64,000 nucleotides of DNA from Bradyrhizobium ontarionense (GCF_021088345.1 NZ_CP088156.1:3100001-3164000); one strand, 5' to 3'; shown: positions 40,005 through 48,540, counted from the first letter of the stretch. The notes: generated from the letters alone by a model not told the origin. Numbers and translations are program-made.

Positions 40005-41222
40005 ATGGCCGCTTATGGTCTCTATACCCACATCGCATCGAACAAATTCCGGTCGATGCTGCTGCTCGGCGGCCTGTTCCTGCTGATCTACGTGCTGGTG
40101 TTTGCCGGCGCGCTGATCGCCGAGGTCATGATCAACAGCGACGGCAGCGTCGCCTATTACATGCAGGCCGCCTTGCGCGACCTGATCAAGGCGCTGCCCT
40201 GGGCCACGATCGCCGCGGCAGCCTGGATCGTGATCGCCTATTTTTTCCATCAGGCGATGATCGATGCCGTCACGGGCGGGGTCGCGGTGACCCGCCAGGA
40301 GCAGCCGCGGCTGTACAATCTGCTCGAAAACCTCTGCATCTCACGCGGCATCACCATGCCCCGACTGAAGATCATGGACAGCCCGGCGCTGAACGCGTTC
40401 GCGACCGGCCTCAACCCGCGGCAATACGCGGTCACCGTGACCACCGGTCTGCTCGACGCCCTCGACGACCAGGAGATCGAGGCCGTGCTCGGCCACGAGC
40501 TCACCCACATCCGCAACGGCGACGTCCAGCTCATGGTGATCGCCGTGATCATCGCCGGCGTGGTCGGCTTCTTCGGCGAATTGTTCTTCCGGCTGTTCAC
40601 CAACATGAGCTGGGGCGGCGGCTGGGGCCGATCCTCGTCGTCCTCCTCCTCTTCGTCGTCGTCCTCCTCCGACCGCAAGAGTTCGGGCGGCGGCGCCGTC
40701 ATCGTGGTGATCATTGCGGTCGTGCTGATCGTGCTGGCCTGGCTCCTCTCCCAGGTCGTCAAGCTGGCGCTGTCGCGCACCCGCGAATACCTCGCCGATG
40801 CCGGCTCGGTCGAGCTCACCAAGAACCCGGACGCGATGATCAGCGCGCTCCGCAAGATCGAGGGGCGCGGCGAGCTGCCCGGCGCCACCTCCGCGGTGAT
40901 GGAATTGTGCGTCGACAATCCGCGCGAAGGCTTTGCCGACCTGTTCGCCACCCACCCGTCCGTCGACGCGCGCATCCAGGCACTGATCAAGTTTGCCGGC
41001 GGCCATGACCCCGGTCCGCTCGCGCTGCCGTCCGACGAGGGCTCCCCGGCCGCCACCGACGGCCAGGCTGCCGGACCCGCCGACGGCGATGGTCCGCCGC
41101 CCCTGCCTCCAGCGGGGCCCTGGAGCACCGGCGACGGTCCGAGCACGCCGCCTGATCCGGCGCAGGCGCCTCCGCAAGGCCCCTGGACGACGCCCGCGTC
41201 GGGGCCCTGGGGCCGGCACTGA
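40005..41222 (+). CDS. M48 family integral-membrane metalloprotease (HtpX-like)
   Basis: This 405-residue protease has membrane segments near residues 18-42, 66-82, 181-205 and 236-258 and the zinc motif GHELTHIRNGD near residue 163, with the third ligand in SRTREYLADAGSVEL. It differs from HtpX in two ways: a run of 13 serines followed by a DRKSSGGG segment between helices 3 and 4, and a C-terminal tail of about 80 residues rich in Pro and Gly. It is cotranscribed with lemA. It is likely to take part in membrane protein quality control. Confidence 0.92.
   Translation: MAAYGLYTHIASNKFRSMLLLGGLFLLIYVLVFAGALIAEVMINSDGSVAYYMQAALRDLIKALPWATIAAAAWIVIAYFFHQAMIDAVTGGVAVTRQEQPRLYNLLENLCISRGITMPRLKIMDSPALNAFATGLNPRQYAVTVTTGLLDALDDQEIEAVLGHELTHIRNGDVQLMVIAVIIAGVVGFFGELFFRLFTNMSWGGGWGRSSSSSSSSSSSSSDRKSSGGGAVIVVIIAVVLIVLAWLLSQVVKLALSRTREYLADAGSVELTKNPDAMISALRKIEGRGELPGATSAVMELCVDNPREGFADLFATHPSVDARIQALIKFAGGHDPGPLALPSDEGSPAATDGQAAGPADGDGPPPLPPAGPWSTGDGPSTPPDPAQAPPQGPWTTPASGPWGRH
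40632..40670 (+). repeat. Trinucleotide serine-codon run in the M48 protease gene
   Basis: Thirteen consecutive serine codons, all of the TCN class (TCC, TCG and TCT mixed), form a 39-base pyrimidine-rich repeat on the plus strand. Codon variation limits exact repetition, so slippage in threes is possible but not certain. Confidence 0.8.
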
Positions 41223-41485
41223 CGTGCCCCTGAGGCGCGATTCGGGCGCCAGTCCCCGTCTTGCGGACAGCCGTTCTGCCAATCGCTCTCAAGTGTTTCC
41301 GGACCGGACCGAAGGTTTCGGCCGGAATGCTCCCGGTTGCTCGCGCCTGTTGCAGCGAGGGCGCAAATTTCACCGGCGCCTTGCTTCAATGAATTTGAAT
41401 TCTCCAGCGTTTCTGCCATGTTCGCGCCCAAAGCAGACGCATTGCGCTGGCCGCGGGCCGGCCCGAAAGGATCCAGGGACTTTCC

Positions 41486-42247
41486 ATGGCGAAACCGGCA
41501 GTGGTTGTGGTGGGCGCGGACAAGGGCGGGGTCGGCAAGACCACGGTGTCGCGGACGTTGCTCGATTATTTCAGCGCCAACAACGTCCCCACCCGGGCGT
41601 TCGATACCGAGCATCCGCGCGGCACGCTCAAGCGCTTCCATCCCGAGATCACCGAGATCGTCGACATGAATTCGACGCCGGACCAGATGAAGATCTTCGA
41701 CACCTTGAGCGCGGTGGCGCCCTCGGTGACCGTGATCGACGTCCGCGCCGGCCTGATGTCGCCGACGCTTGCCGCGCTGCGCGACATCGGCTTCCTCGAT
41801 GCCGCCCGCTCCGGCCAGATCACCTTCGCGGTGTTCCACATCCTGGGCTCGTCGATCGCCTCGCTCGACGAGATCGCCGAGACCGCCAGCTACATGGTCG
41901 GCGCGAAGTACTTCCTGGTGAAGAACTTCATCAACAACACGAGCTTCTTCGAGTGGGACCAGTCGACCTACAATTCCTACTTTCACCGCATCAAGGATGC
42001 GACCGAGCTGACCATCCCCAAGCTCAATGAAATGGCGTTCGAGCAGGTCGAGGTCGCCTCGGTCCCGTTCCTGAAATTCGTCGCCAACAAGGGCCCCCAT
42101 GACGAGGCCGCCAACTACTCCTTCGTGCTGCGCGGCTATGTCCGGCATTGGCTCGCCAATGTCTGGAGCGAGTTCGACCGCATCAAGCTGACCGACATCG
42201 TCGGATCGACCAAGCCGGCGGCGCCGCGTCCGACCGGGGAAAAATAG
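41486..42247 (+). CDS. ParA/MinD-like P-loop NTPase of unknown function
   Basis: The 253-residue protein starts MAKPAVVVVGADKGGVGKTT with the deviant Walker A KGGVGKTT of ParA/MinD ATPases. A Walker B-like TVIDVRAGLMS lies near residue 85. It lacks an obvious DNA-binding or amphipathic membrane-targeting helix, and no ParB-like gene is adjacent. A second, related-looking P-loop protein follows after 56 bases, and the two probably act together. The upstream gap of 263 bases contains no recognisable gene. Confidence 0.8.
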   Translation: MAKPAVVVVGADKGGVGKTTVSRTLLDYFSANNVPTRAFDTEHPRGTLKRFHPEITEIVDMNSTPDQMKIFDTLSAVAPSVTVIDVRAGLMSPTLAALRDIGFLDAARSGQITFAVFHILGSSIASLDEIAETASYMVGAKYFLVKNFINNTSFFEWDQSTYNSYFHRIKDATELTIPKLNEMAFEQVEVASVPFLKFVANKGPHDEAANYSFVLRGYVRHWLANVWSEFDRIKLTDIVGSTKPAAPRPTGEK

Positions 42248-42303
42248 CATCTCCGTGAATGATGGGACTTTATCGCCGCCGCGTTTGACCTGATATAGGT
42301 CTG

Positions 42304-42972
42304 ATGCCCGCGACGCCCGTCTACATCGTCTGCTCGCCCCGGCCGCAGTCCGGGAAGACGCTGCTTGCGCGGGTGCTGAGCGAGTTCCTGCTGCTGAAGA
42401 ACGGCCAGGTGCTCGCCTTCGACGTCACCTTGCGCGAGCCGTCGCTGCTCGACTTCCTGCCGCAGATCACGGAAACCGCGTCGATCGAGGACACCTACGG
42501 CAAGATCCAGCTGATGGATCGCGTGATCCTCAATGACGGTATCGCCAAGGTCATCGACCTCGGCTACTACTCGTTCGACGAGTTCTTCAAGATGTCCGAG
42601 GAGATCGGCTTTTTGAAGGAGGCCTCGCGGCGGAACGTGGTCCCGATCGTGCTGTACTGCGCCGAGGGCGACCGGGTCTCGACCCGCGCCTATGACGCCC
42701 TGCGGCGCCAGATCCCGCTGCCCCAGCTGATCGTGGTCGAGAACGACCACGTGCTGCGCAACGACCTTCCGGCGCTCTACAACCGCGCCAAGCACCTGCG
42801 CATCGCCGCCCTGCCCAACTTCCTGAAAACCTATATCGAACGTTACTCGTTTTCCTTCACCGGCTATCTGCGCCAGGAAAAGGATCCGTCGACGGAGCTC
42901 TATCAGTGGATCCGGCGCAACTATTACGCGCTGCGCGAGATCGAAACGGAGCTCCTGATGCAGCGGTCTTGA
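42304..42972 (+). CDS. Partner P-loop protein with a deviant Walker A
   Basis: The 222-residue protein opens VYIVCSPRPQSGKTLLARVL, where the first glycine of the Walker A is replaced by proline while GKT is kept. Then AFDVTLREPSLLDFLP aligns by position with the DTEHPRGTLKRFHP of the upstream gene, so both belong to the same broad class. The C-terminal part is rich in aromatic and basic residues (TYIERYSFSFTGYLRQ). It is encoded directly behind the other NTPase and is probably cotranscribed. The function is unknown. Confidence 0.72.
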   Translation: MPATPVYIVCSPRPQSGKTLLARVLSEFLLLKNGQVLAFDVTLREPSLLDFLPQITETASIEDTYGKIQLMDRVILNDGIAKVIDLGYYSFDEFFKMSEEIGFLKEASRRNVVPIVLYCAEGDRVSTRAYDALRRQIPLPQLIVVENDHVLRNDLPALYNRAKHLRIAALPNFLKTYIERYSFSFTGYLRQEKDPSTELYQWIRRNYYALREIETELLMQRS

Positions 42973-42991
42973 CGCCCGCTGCGACCGCGCC

Positions 42992-43531
42992 TCAATGCCC
43001 CTCGAACGCAATCAGCGTGCGCACGGGCACGTCGAGCGCACGCAGCTTGGCGGCGCCGCCGAGATCCGGCAGGTCGATGATGAAGCAGGCCGCGACCACC
43101 GTGGCGCCGATCTGGCGCAACAGCTTCACCGCACCCTCGGCCGTGCCGCCGGTGGCAATGAGGTCGTCGACCAGGATCACGCGCTCGCCGGGCTCGACCG
43201 CGTCGACATGCATCTCCATCTCGTCGGTGCCGTATTCCAGCGCGTAGGACATGCTGACCGTCTTGTGCGGCAGCTTGCCCTTCTTGCGGATCGGCACGAA
43301 GCCGGCCGAGAGCTGATGCGCCACTGCGCCGCCAAGGATGAAGCCGCGCGCCTCGATGCCGGCGACCTTGTCGATCTTCGAGCCGGCCCAGGGATGCACC
43401 AGTTCGTCCACCGCGCGGCGGAACGCACGGGCGTCCGCCAGCAAGGTCGTGATGTCCCGGAACAGGATGCCGGGCTTCGGGTAGTCCGGAATGGTGCGGA
43501 CCGTGTTCTTGATGTCCAGATCGAACGTCAT
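42992..43531 (-). CDS. apt: Adenine phosphoribosyltransferase
   Basis: Apt salvages adenine with PRPP to AMP. The PRPP-binding motif [14 protein letters not shown] is at about residues 118-131, and the N-terminal [15 protein letters not shown] hood region is typical. The 179-residue length is standard. It converges on the P-loop NTPase pair with 19 bases between stops, and lies downstream of trpE(G) on the same strand with a palindromic repeat between them. Confidence 0.95.
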   Translation of the reverse strand: MTFDLDIKNTVRTIPDYPKPGILFRDITTLLADARAFRRAVDELVHPWAGSKIDKVAGIEARGFILGGAVAHQLSAGFVPIRKKGKLPHKTVSMSYALEYGTDEMEMHVDAVEPGERVILVDDLIATGGTAEGAVKLLRQIGATVVAACFIIDLPDLGGAAKLRALDVPVRTLIAFEGH

Positions 43532-43573
43532 CGTGCTCTCGTTGCCCTGTTTGGCCGTGATCGCGAAGATTTA

Positions 43574-43657
43574 CGTCATTGCGAGCGAAGCGAAGCAATC
43601 CAGGAGTCCGAAAACAAGTCTGGATCGCTTCGTCGCTCACGCTCCTCGCGATGACGG
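43574..43657. repeat. Palindromic repeat, cgtcattgcgagcgaagcgaagc type
   Basis: The left arm cattgcgagcgaagcgaagc and the right arm gatcgcttcgtcgctcacgc with cctcgcgatgacg form an interrupted palindrome between trpE(G) and apt. The left-arm text is a common intergenic repeat in Bradyrhizobium and Rhodopseudomonas. It may stabilise the 3' end of trpE(G) mRNA. Confidence 0.65.
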
Positions 43658-43662
43658 TGACC

Positions 43663-45828
43663 TCATGTCACCGGCTGATTGAGCCGGAACGCATTCTCCA
43701 CGATCCTCAACCCCACGGCATCGCCGAGCGACATCAGCGACTCCGGGTGAAACTGCACGCCGCCCACCGGCAGCGTCTTGTGCTCGATCGCCATCGCGAC
43801 GCCATCCTCGGTCGCCGCCGTGACGGTCAGCACGTCCGGCATGCCGTCGCGCTCGACGAACAGCGAATGATAGCGGCCGATGACGATCTCGTTCGGCAGC
43901 CCCTTCATCAGGCGCCCGCCCCGCACCTGAACCCGCGACGGCCGGCCATGCGCGGGATGGCCGAGCTGGCCGAGCCGGCCGCCGAAATACTCGCCCATCG
44001 CCTGCACGCCAAGACAGACCCCGAAGATCGGCAGCTTCCGCTCGAGCGCCGCATCGATGGTGGTGGAAATCTTGAAGTCCTCCGGACGGCCCGGTCCCGG
44101 CGACAGCACGATGAGGTCCCAGCTGCGCTCGGCCAGCATCTTCAGCGCATGGATATAGCGCACCACGGTGACGTTGGCGCCGACCTGGCGGAAATAATCG
44201 GCCAGCATGTGCACGAACGAGTCGTCGTGGTCGATCAAGAGCACGTTCTTGCCGGAGCCGGTGGCGTCCGGCGCGGTCGACGACAACGGCTTCGGCGGAT
44301 CGCCGCGCAGCGCCTGGAACAAAGCGGCCGCCTTGACCTGGCACTCGCGATCCTCGGCCGCGGGATCTGAATCGAACAGACAGGTGGCGCCGACGCGGAC
44401 CTCGGCCAGCCCGTCCTTCATCCGGATGGTACGGATGGTGAGGCCGGTGTTGATCGAGCCGTCGAAATTGACCGCGCCGATGGCGCCGGCATACCAGCGC
44501 CGCGGCGAGCGCTCGTTGTCCTCGACGAACTGCATCGCCCACAGTTTCGGCGCGCCGGTCACGGTCACCGCCCAGGCGTGGGTCAAGAACGCGTCGAGCG
44601 CGTCGAAGCCCGGACGCAGCATGCCCTCGACGTGATCCACCGTGTGGAACAGCTTCGAATAGGTCTCGATCTGGCGGCGCGCCAGCACCTTGATCGTGCC
44701 GGGCACGCAGATGCGCGCCTTGTCGTTGCGATCGACGTCGGTGCACATGTTGAGCTCGAACTCGTCCTTCTCCGAGTTCAGCAGCTGGCGGATCTGCTCG
44801 GCGTCGCCGATGGCGTCGCGGCCGCGCGCGATGGTGCCGGAGATCGGGCAGGTCTCGACGCGGCGGCCGTCGGAGCGGACGAACATCTCAGGCGAGGCGG
44901 AGACCAGGAACTCGCCGTCGCCGAGATTCATCAGCGCGCCATAGGGCGACGGGTTGATGCGGCAGAGACGCTGGAACACCTCCGCCGGCGAGCGCTCGCA
45001 CGGCTCGGCAAAAAGCTGTCCGGGCACCGCCTCGAACAGGTCGCCGCGGGCAAACGCGGCGCGCGCTTTCTTGACCGTCGCCTGGTATTCGCCGGGGGCA
45101 TGGTCGGCAAAGCCCTGGCGCGGCTCCTTCAGGTAGATGCTGGCGTCGGTGTCGCGCGGCAGGCCCGAGGTCGACTGGCCGTTCCAGGCGAAATCGTAAG
45201 ACAGCACCACGCCGCGGCCGGTGGCACGGTCATAGGCCAACAGGCGATCCGGCACGTAGAGCACGATGTCGCGCTGGTCCTGCTCGCGCGGGCGCCTCTC
45301 GACGAGATCTTCGATCTGGAACACGAGGTCGTAGGCGAAGGCGCCGAACAGGCCGAGCAGCGGATCGTCATTGGCCGACAGGACGGCGATCAGCGCCCGC
45401 ACCAGCGACATCACGCTGGCGCGCCGGGTGCGCTGATCCTCCTCGACCGGGGCGGGCCCGCGGACGATGTGGCCGGCCAGACGCGCCGGTGAAGCCTCGG
45501 TGATGACGACGCAGGGCTCGCGCAGCGTGTCCTTGAGGAAGGCGATCAAGACCTCGCCGCGGCGGTTCAGCGCCTGCAGGGTGAAGTTGGTGCCTTTGGT
45601 CTCCAGCACCAGCGGCGGATCGGCGAAACCGAGGTCGAAGCTGTCATAGCGGCCGGGCACGGTGGTGCCCGACGACAGCACCACGCCGCGGCGGCGATCC
45701 AGCAGGTCGATCAGGTCGTCGAGGCGGCTGGCGCCACCGGAAAACTGCTCGGCGGCGCGCGTGATCGCAAGCCCGCCACGGGTGCGGTAGTCGCTGAGCG
45801 CCGGGAGGGCGAAAACGGTCCTGTTCAT
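43663..45828 (-). CDS. trpE(G): Fused anthranilate synthase TrpE-TrpG
   Basis: The 721-residue protein carries the chorismate-using TrpE domain at about residues 1-515 (NLGDGEFLVSASPEMF, then DVDRNDKARICVPG) and a class I glutamine amidotransferase domain from about 525, with its nucleophile in GVCLGVQAMGEYF near 604 and the GVQFHPES histidine near 693. Fusion of the two subunits in one chain is the known arrangement in Rhizobiales. A short Trp-containing leader peptide and competing hairpins precede it, so it is probably controlled by attenuation in response to tryptophan supply. Confidence 0.96.
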   Translation of the reverse strand: MNRTVFALPALSDYRTRGGLAITRAAEQFSGGASRLDDLIDLLDRRRGVVLSSGTTVPGRYDSFDLGFADPPLVLETKGTNFTLQALNRRGEVLIAFLKDTLREPCVVITEASPARLAGHIVRGPAPVEEDQRTRRASVMSLVRALIAVLSANDDPLLGLFGAFAYDLVFQIEDLVERRPREQDQRDIVLYVPDRLLAYDRATGRGVVLSYDFAWNGQSTSGLPRDTDASIYLKEPRQGFADHAPGEYQATVKKARAAFARGDLFEAVPGQLFAEPCERSPAEVFQRLCRINPSPYGALMNLGDGEFLVSASPEMFVRSDGRRVETCPISGTIARGRDAIGDAEQIRQLLNSEKDEFELNMCTDVDRNDKARICVPGTIKVLARRQIETYSKLFHTVDHVEGMLRPGFDALDAFLTHAWAVTVTGAPKLWAMQFVEDNERSPRRWYAGAIGAVNFDGSINTGLTIRTIRMKDGLAEVRVGATCLFDSDPAAEDRECQVKAAALFQALRGDPPKPLSSTAPDATGSGKNVLLIDHDDSFVHMLADYFRQVGANVTVVRYIHALKMLAERSWDLIVLSPGPGRPEDFKISTTIDAALERKLPIFGVCLGVQAMGEYFGGRLGQLGHPAHGRPSRVQVRGGRLMKGLPNEIVIGRYHSLFVERDGMPDVLTVTAATEDGVAMAIEHKTLPVGGVQFHPESLMSLGDAVGLRIVENAFRLNQPVT

Positions 45829-45880
45829 GGTGTCCTCTTACGAAACTTGCCGAGGAAACGCCACACAGGACCAACCGGAA

Positions 45881-45953
45881 GCCGCCGCTGCGTGGCGGCC
45901 CCTAAGCGATTGGATGTCAGACAAATCGCACCGGCCACCTTTTACAAGGTGCG
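45881..45953 (-). promoter_or_regulatory. Putative trp attenuator region
   Basis: On the minus strand three pairings are possible: CGCACC with GGTGCG (45927-45953), the nested CACCTT with AAGGTG across the trpL stop codon (45936-45951), and GCCGCC with GGCGGC (45881-45899). GGTGGCC of the first region can instead pair with GGCC-g-CCAC of the third with one bulge, which would exclude the last hairpin. The last hairpin has no U-run, so the terminator is atypical. Confidence 0.5.
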
Positions 45954-45989
45954 CCACCAGAGACGGGCTGGGCGGACGGGGGTGCTCAT
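45942..45989 (-). CDS. trpL: Trp leader peptide of 15 residues
   Basis: The frame MSTPVRPARLWWRTL contains two adjacent Trp codons and ends at a TAA inside a hairpin, 113 bases before the trpE(G) start. Rhizobial trpE(G) genes are preceded by short trpL frames with consecutive Trp codons that act in attenuation. No ribosome-binding sequence precedes the ATG, consistent with a near-leaderless transcript as described for rhizobial trpL. The frame is too short for ordinary gene calling. Confidence 0.75.
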   Translation of the reverse strand: MSTPVRPARLWWRTL

Positions 45990-45996
45990 GGCACGG

Positions 45997-46025
45997 AACT
46001 GACCACGCGGGACGGCCGGGGTCAA
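45997..46025 (-). promoter_or_regulatory. Candidate trpL promoter
   Basis: On the minus strand TTGACC (46020-46025) is followed by a 17-base spacer and a weak TCAGTT (45997-46002). The trpL ATG begins seven bases further on, which would place transcription start at or next to the start codon. Confidence 0.45.
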
Positions 46026-46094
46026 GGGCGGGAGGGGCACATTCGGGGGTGGTGGCGGGATGCGCCAGAGGATCGGCTTCAGCCGAGTTTCTGC

Positions 46095-46285
46095 GAGCGC
46101 CTGCGCGATACAGCGCCCTCTCCCCTTGCGGGAGAGGGCATCTCCGGCCCATCCACGCACGCGGTCGGGTGAGGGGTCTCTCTCCGCAAACGGCGCTCGT
46201 GGAGGCATACCCCTCACCCGACCGAGTTTGCCGACCGGTCACACATGCCCTCTCCCGCAAGGGGCCCCGCAAGGGGAGAGGGCAC
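46095..46285. repeat. Long interrupted palindrome, copy 2
   Basis: This is the reverse-oriented counterpart of 1841-2022, from gagcgcctgcgcgatacagc through ccctctccccttgcgggaga to ctctcccgcaaggggccccg. It differs by an extra gccccgcaaggg duplication near its end. It lies about 70 bases upstream of the candidate trpL promoter. The 1.06-kb region between trpE(G) and the patatin-like gene contains only trpL and repeats. Confidence 0.75.
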
Positions 46286-46424
46286 ATCAACGACGATCGC
46301 GCCGTCTCGGAAGCGGCAGAACCTTTTCCGGATGCCGCTCCCGCTTTGAGCAGCCCATCCCGGCAGCCAACGCTTGATTTGCCGTGGTCGATGCCCAGAA
46401 ACGAGGCGGCACCTGTTTTCACCG

Positions 46425-46510
46425 GCGTCATGCCCGCGCAGGCGGGCATCCAGTATTCCACTGACGCTGCGGTTCATGCGGAGGGGCCGCGGCGTACTGG
46501 ATCCGCCGGA
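46425..46510. repeat. Repeat of gcgtcatgcccgcgcaggcg type
   Basis: The block starts ggcgtcatgcccgcgcaggc, continues gggcatccagtattcc and ends with the inverted gtactggatccgccgga. It is an intergenic repeat of a kind common in Bradyrhizobium. A related arm lies next to the other long palindrome at 1791. Confidence 0.6.
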
Positions 46511-46705
46511 TTCCTGGTCTACGAACGTGATCGGCTCAATGGTCATGCGTGATCCAGGATGACTTTTGCGAGTTGCACTTTGCAATCCAACGCCTCGATG
46601 GGCCCGACTCGTCACCGCGTTGAGGGTGCCCTTCCCTGACGGCCAGGGCGATCGCCTATGAAGACAAAGGACCTTCGCAACGAGGATAGCTGCTTATTGG
46701 TTGCT

Positions 46706-46780
46706 CGTCATGCCCGGGCTCCGTCCCGGGCATCCGCGTCCTTCCAGGACGTCGAACGACGTGGATGGCCGGCCATGACG
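46706..46780. repeat. Repeat of cgtcatgcccgggctccgtc type
   Basis: The arms cgtcatgcccgggc and ggccggccatgacg, with an inner gtcccgggcatccgcg, form an imperfect palindrome. It adds to the cluster of repeats upstream of trpE(G). Confidence 0.55.
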
Positions 46781-46890
46781 GCGTGGAGGCAGCCGACCAC
46801 GAGCTCGGATCCTCATACGCGACAGCGCTGCCCGGGACGATCGCGGAGACCGAGGCGGCGCCCCGCTTTCGGCGACTGCACCGGCGCGCG

Positions 46891-47943
46891 TCAGCTCTCC
46901 GGCTTCGTCAATCCCAGCTCCGCAAACTTCAGCTCCGTCGCCACCACCGCGTTCTCATAGACCTCGCCGCGCTCGACGAAGTAGTTGAAATAGCCGGCCG
47001 GCGTCTCCGGCTGGATCTCGACCAGGTCCACGCTCTTGAATTTCGGATCGGTGATCACACCCGCGGCGATCAGGTCGTTGATGCGCTTGAGCGCATCGAC
47101 CTCGGCCTTGTAGCCGACCGAGAACCACATCTCGTAGGTCCAGTCCTGCACCTCGAACCAGTTTTGCGGCGCCTTGCCCTGCCAGCCGTTGGCGAGCGGG
47201 CGCACCGCGAACACGCGATCGAAGCCGTGCAGCTCGGAGACAATGCAGGCGCGATGATAGGCGCCGTCCATCTGTCCGCCGGGGAGATGCGCAAATCCAT
47301 AGAGCGAGAGCCAGAGCGCGGCCTTGACCGCCTCGGCCGTGATCGGCCGGATGGCGCGTTCGGCCGTCACGTCCGAGGCATAGCGCAGGTCGCGCTTCGC
47401 CGCCGAGCGCTGAGCCTTGGCGACATGGGTGTTGCGGATCGACTTCTCCAACGGCAGCAGCGCCCGCGCGGCGTCGTTGCCGTAGAGATAGCCGGCGCCC
47501 GCCTCGGGATCGTAGGTGTTGAACACGATGCCGATCGGCGTCGCGTTGAGCGTGTCCGCCGCGTCGGCGAAGTCGGCTTCGCTGCGCACGGGCACATATT
47601 GCTGCGCCGGCAGCAACCGGTCGGCGATCACGTTGAACGGACTGTCGCGCCAATCCGGCCAGGACGCGAAGCGCGCCAGCGCCTCGGCAAAGGCGGGACG
47701 AAATACGCCGGGATGGCCGAACATCACCGTGCGTGCTTGCGCCGCCGGATCGGCGGTGCGGTCCGAGGAGATGAGCTGGTGGCGCAGGTCGAGACCCCTG
47801 AGCCACGCCGACACCACCAGGATCTGGCCCGACGTCGCCGTGACCAGATCCGGCGTGACGCCCCAGGCGCGGGCGGTGTCGAGAAAACCGGCGCCATGGG
47901 CGTTCAGGCCGCCCAGCCCGGCCAGCGCAAAGGCGACAGGCAC
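46891..47943 (-). CDS. Patatin-like protein with an altered nucleophile motif
   Basis: The 350-residue protein begins FALAGLGGLNAHGAGFLDTA, the oxyanion-hole loop of patatin-type phospholipases, and has the catalytic aspartate in QMDGAYH near residue 227. The nucleophile region reads TATSGQI at residues 35-41, so the serine is present but the surrounding glycines of GxSxG are shifted. It may be an active lipase with an unusual elbow or a non-hydrolytic homologue. A long perfect inverted repeat lies about 75 bases upstream of the start. No operon partner is nearby. Confidence 0.75.
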   Translation of the reverse strand: MPVAFALAGLGGLNAHGAGFLDTARAWGVTPDLVTATSGQILVVSAWLRGLDLRHQLISSDRTADPAAQARTVMFGHPGVFRPAFAEALARFASWPDWRDSPFNVIADRLLPAQQYVPVRSEADFADAADTLNATPIGIVFNTYDPEAGAGYLYGNDAARALLPLEKSIRNTHVAKAQRSAAKRDLRYASDVTAERAIRPITAEAVKAALWLSLYGFAHLPGGQMDGAYHRACIVSELHGFDRVFAVRPLANGWQGKAPQNWFEVQDWTYEMWFSVGYKAEVDALKRINDLIAAGVITDPKFKSVDLVEIQPETPAGYFNYFVERGEVYENAVVATELKFAELGLTKPES

Positions 47944-48016
47944 CGTTCTCTCCGTCGGCAGAAGAACTGGAGAACGCTACCTCAGATTGTTTCGGCAATG
48001 CAAACAGAGAAGGCCC

Positions 48017-48063
48017 GATCACGTTCGAACGACGAACGCGATGGCCCGTTTTCGAACGTGATC
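48017..48063. promoter_or_regulatory. Perfect 13-base inverted repeat upstream of the patatin-like gene
   Basis: gatcacgttcgaa at 48017-48029 and ttcgaacgtgatc at 48051-48063 are exact inverted copies with a 21-base spacer. The site could be an operator or a stem in the 5' leader. The remainder of 47944-48318 is relatively A+T-rich toward its right end and holds no clear gene. Confidence 0.5.
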
Positions 48064-48318
48064 AGTGCTCAGAGTCCCGCATTTTCACGGTGATTCGAGG
48101 TGAGGCGGCAGCGTCCGGAGGCGGAAAAACTGCAGCCGACAGCTGTGCAGCGCGTCACAACCTCATGTTGCGCGCGTGTATCACTTAGTATTTACCTACC
48201 ATTGGCTGCATCAGCCCCAAAAAGTTACATAACTTGGCCTGACCCGAGAGCAACACTGTTGTCTATCTGCAATAGTGTGGCAATGATTGGTTAACCATAT
48301 TGAATTACCTTGGTTAAC

Positions 48319-48540
48319 ATGGCCCGCGGCAAACAGCCTTCCGTGTCGCATGCGCTTCCGAAGCAGCAGACGCTGCTCGATTGCTTCCTCGAAGCGCAGG
48401 CGAAGAGGACGAAGCGCAGGCGCATCTCCGCTTCCGCGCCGATCAGCGTTGAGCTGCCGGCTGATCAGGTCGATCAAACGGCCGCAGACGACGTCGATCG
48501 GTCCGCGCCGACCATCCTCAAGCCGGTTCGGCTCACCTGA
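48319..48540 (+). CDS. Possible small basic protein, 73 residues
   Basis: The ATG at 48319 opens a frame rich in basic and polar residues (FLEAQAKRTKRRR, then ISVELPADQ). It follows an A+T-rich leader in which TTGGTTAAC occurs twice, at 48287 and 48310, the second copy ending right at the ATG. No ribosome-binding sequence or known family is evident. It may be a real small gene or a chance frame. Confidence 0.35.
   Translation: MARGKQPSVSHALPKQQTLLDCFLEAQAKRTKRRRISASAPISVELPADQVDQTAADDVDRSAPTILKPVRLT

Noticed and set aside
40250..42250. Minus-strand open frame spanning the M48 protease and the first P-loop NTPase
   Set aside because: It crosses two well-supported genes on the other strand and its sequence is dominated by serine and arginine from antisense codons.
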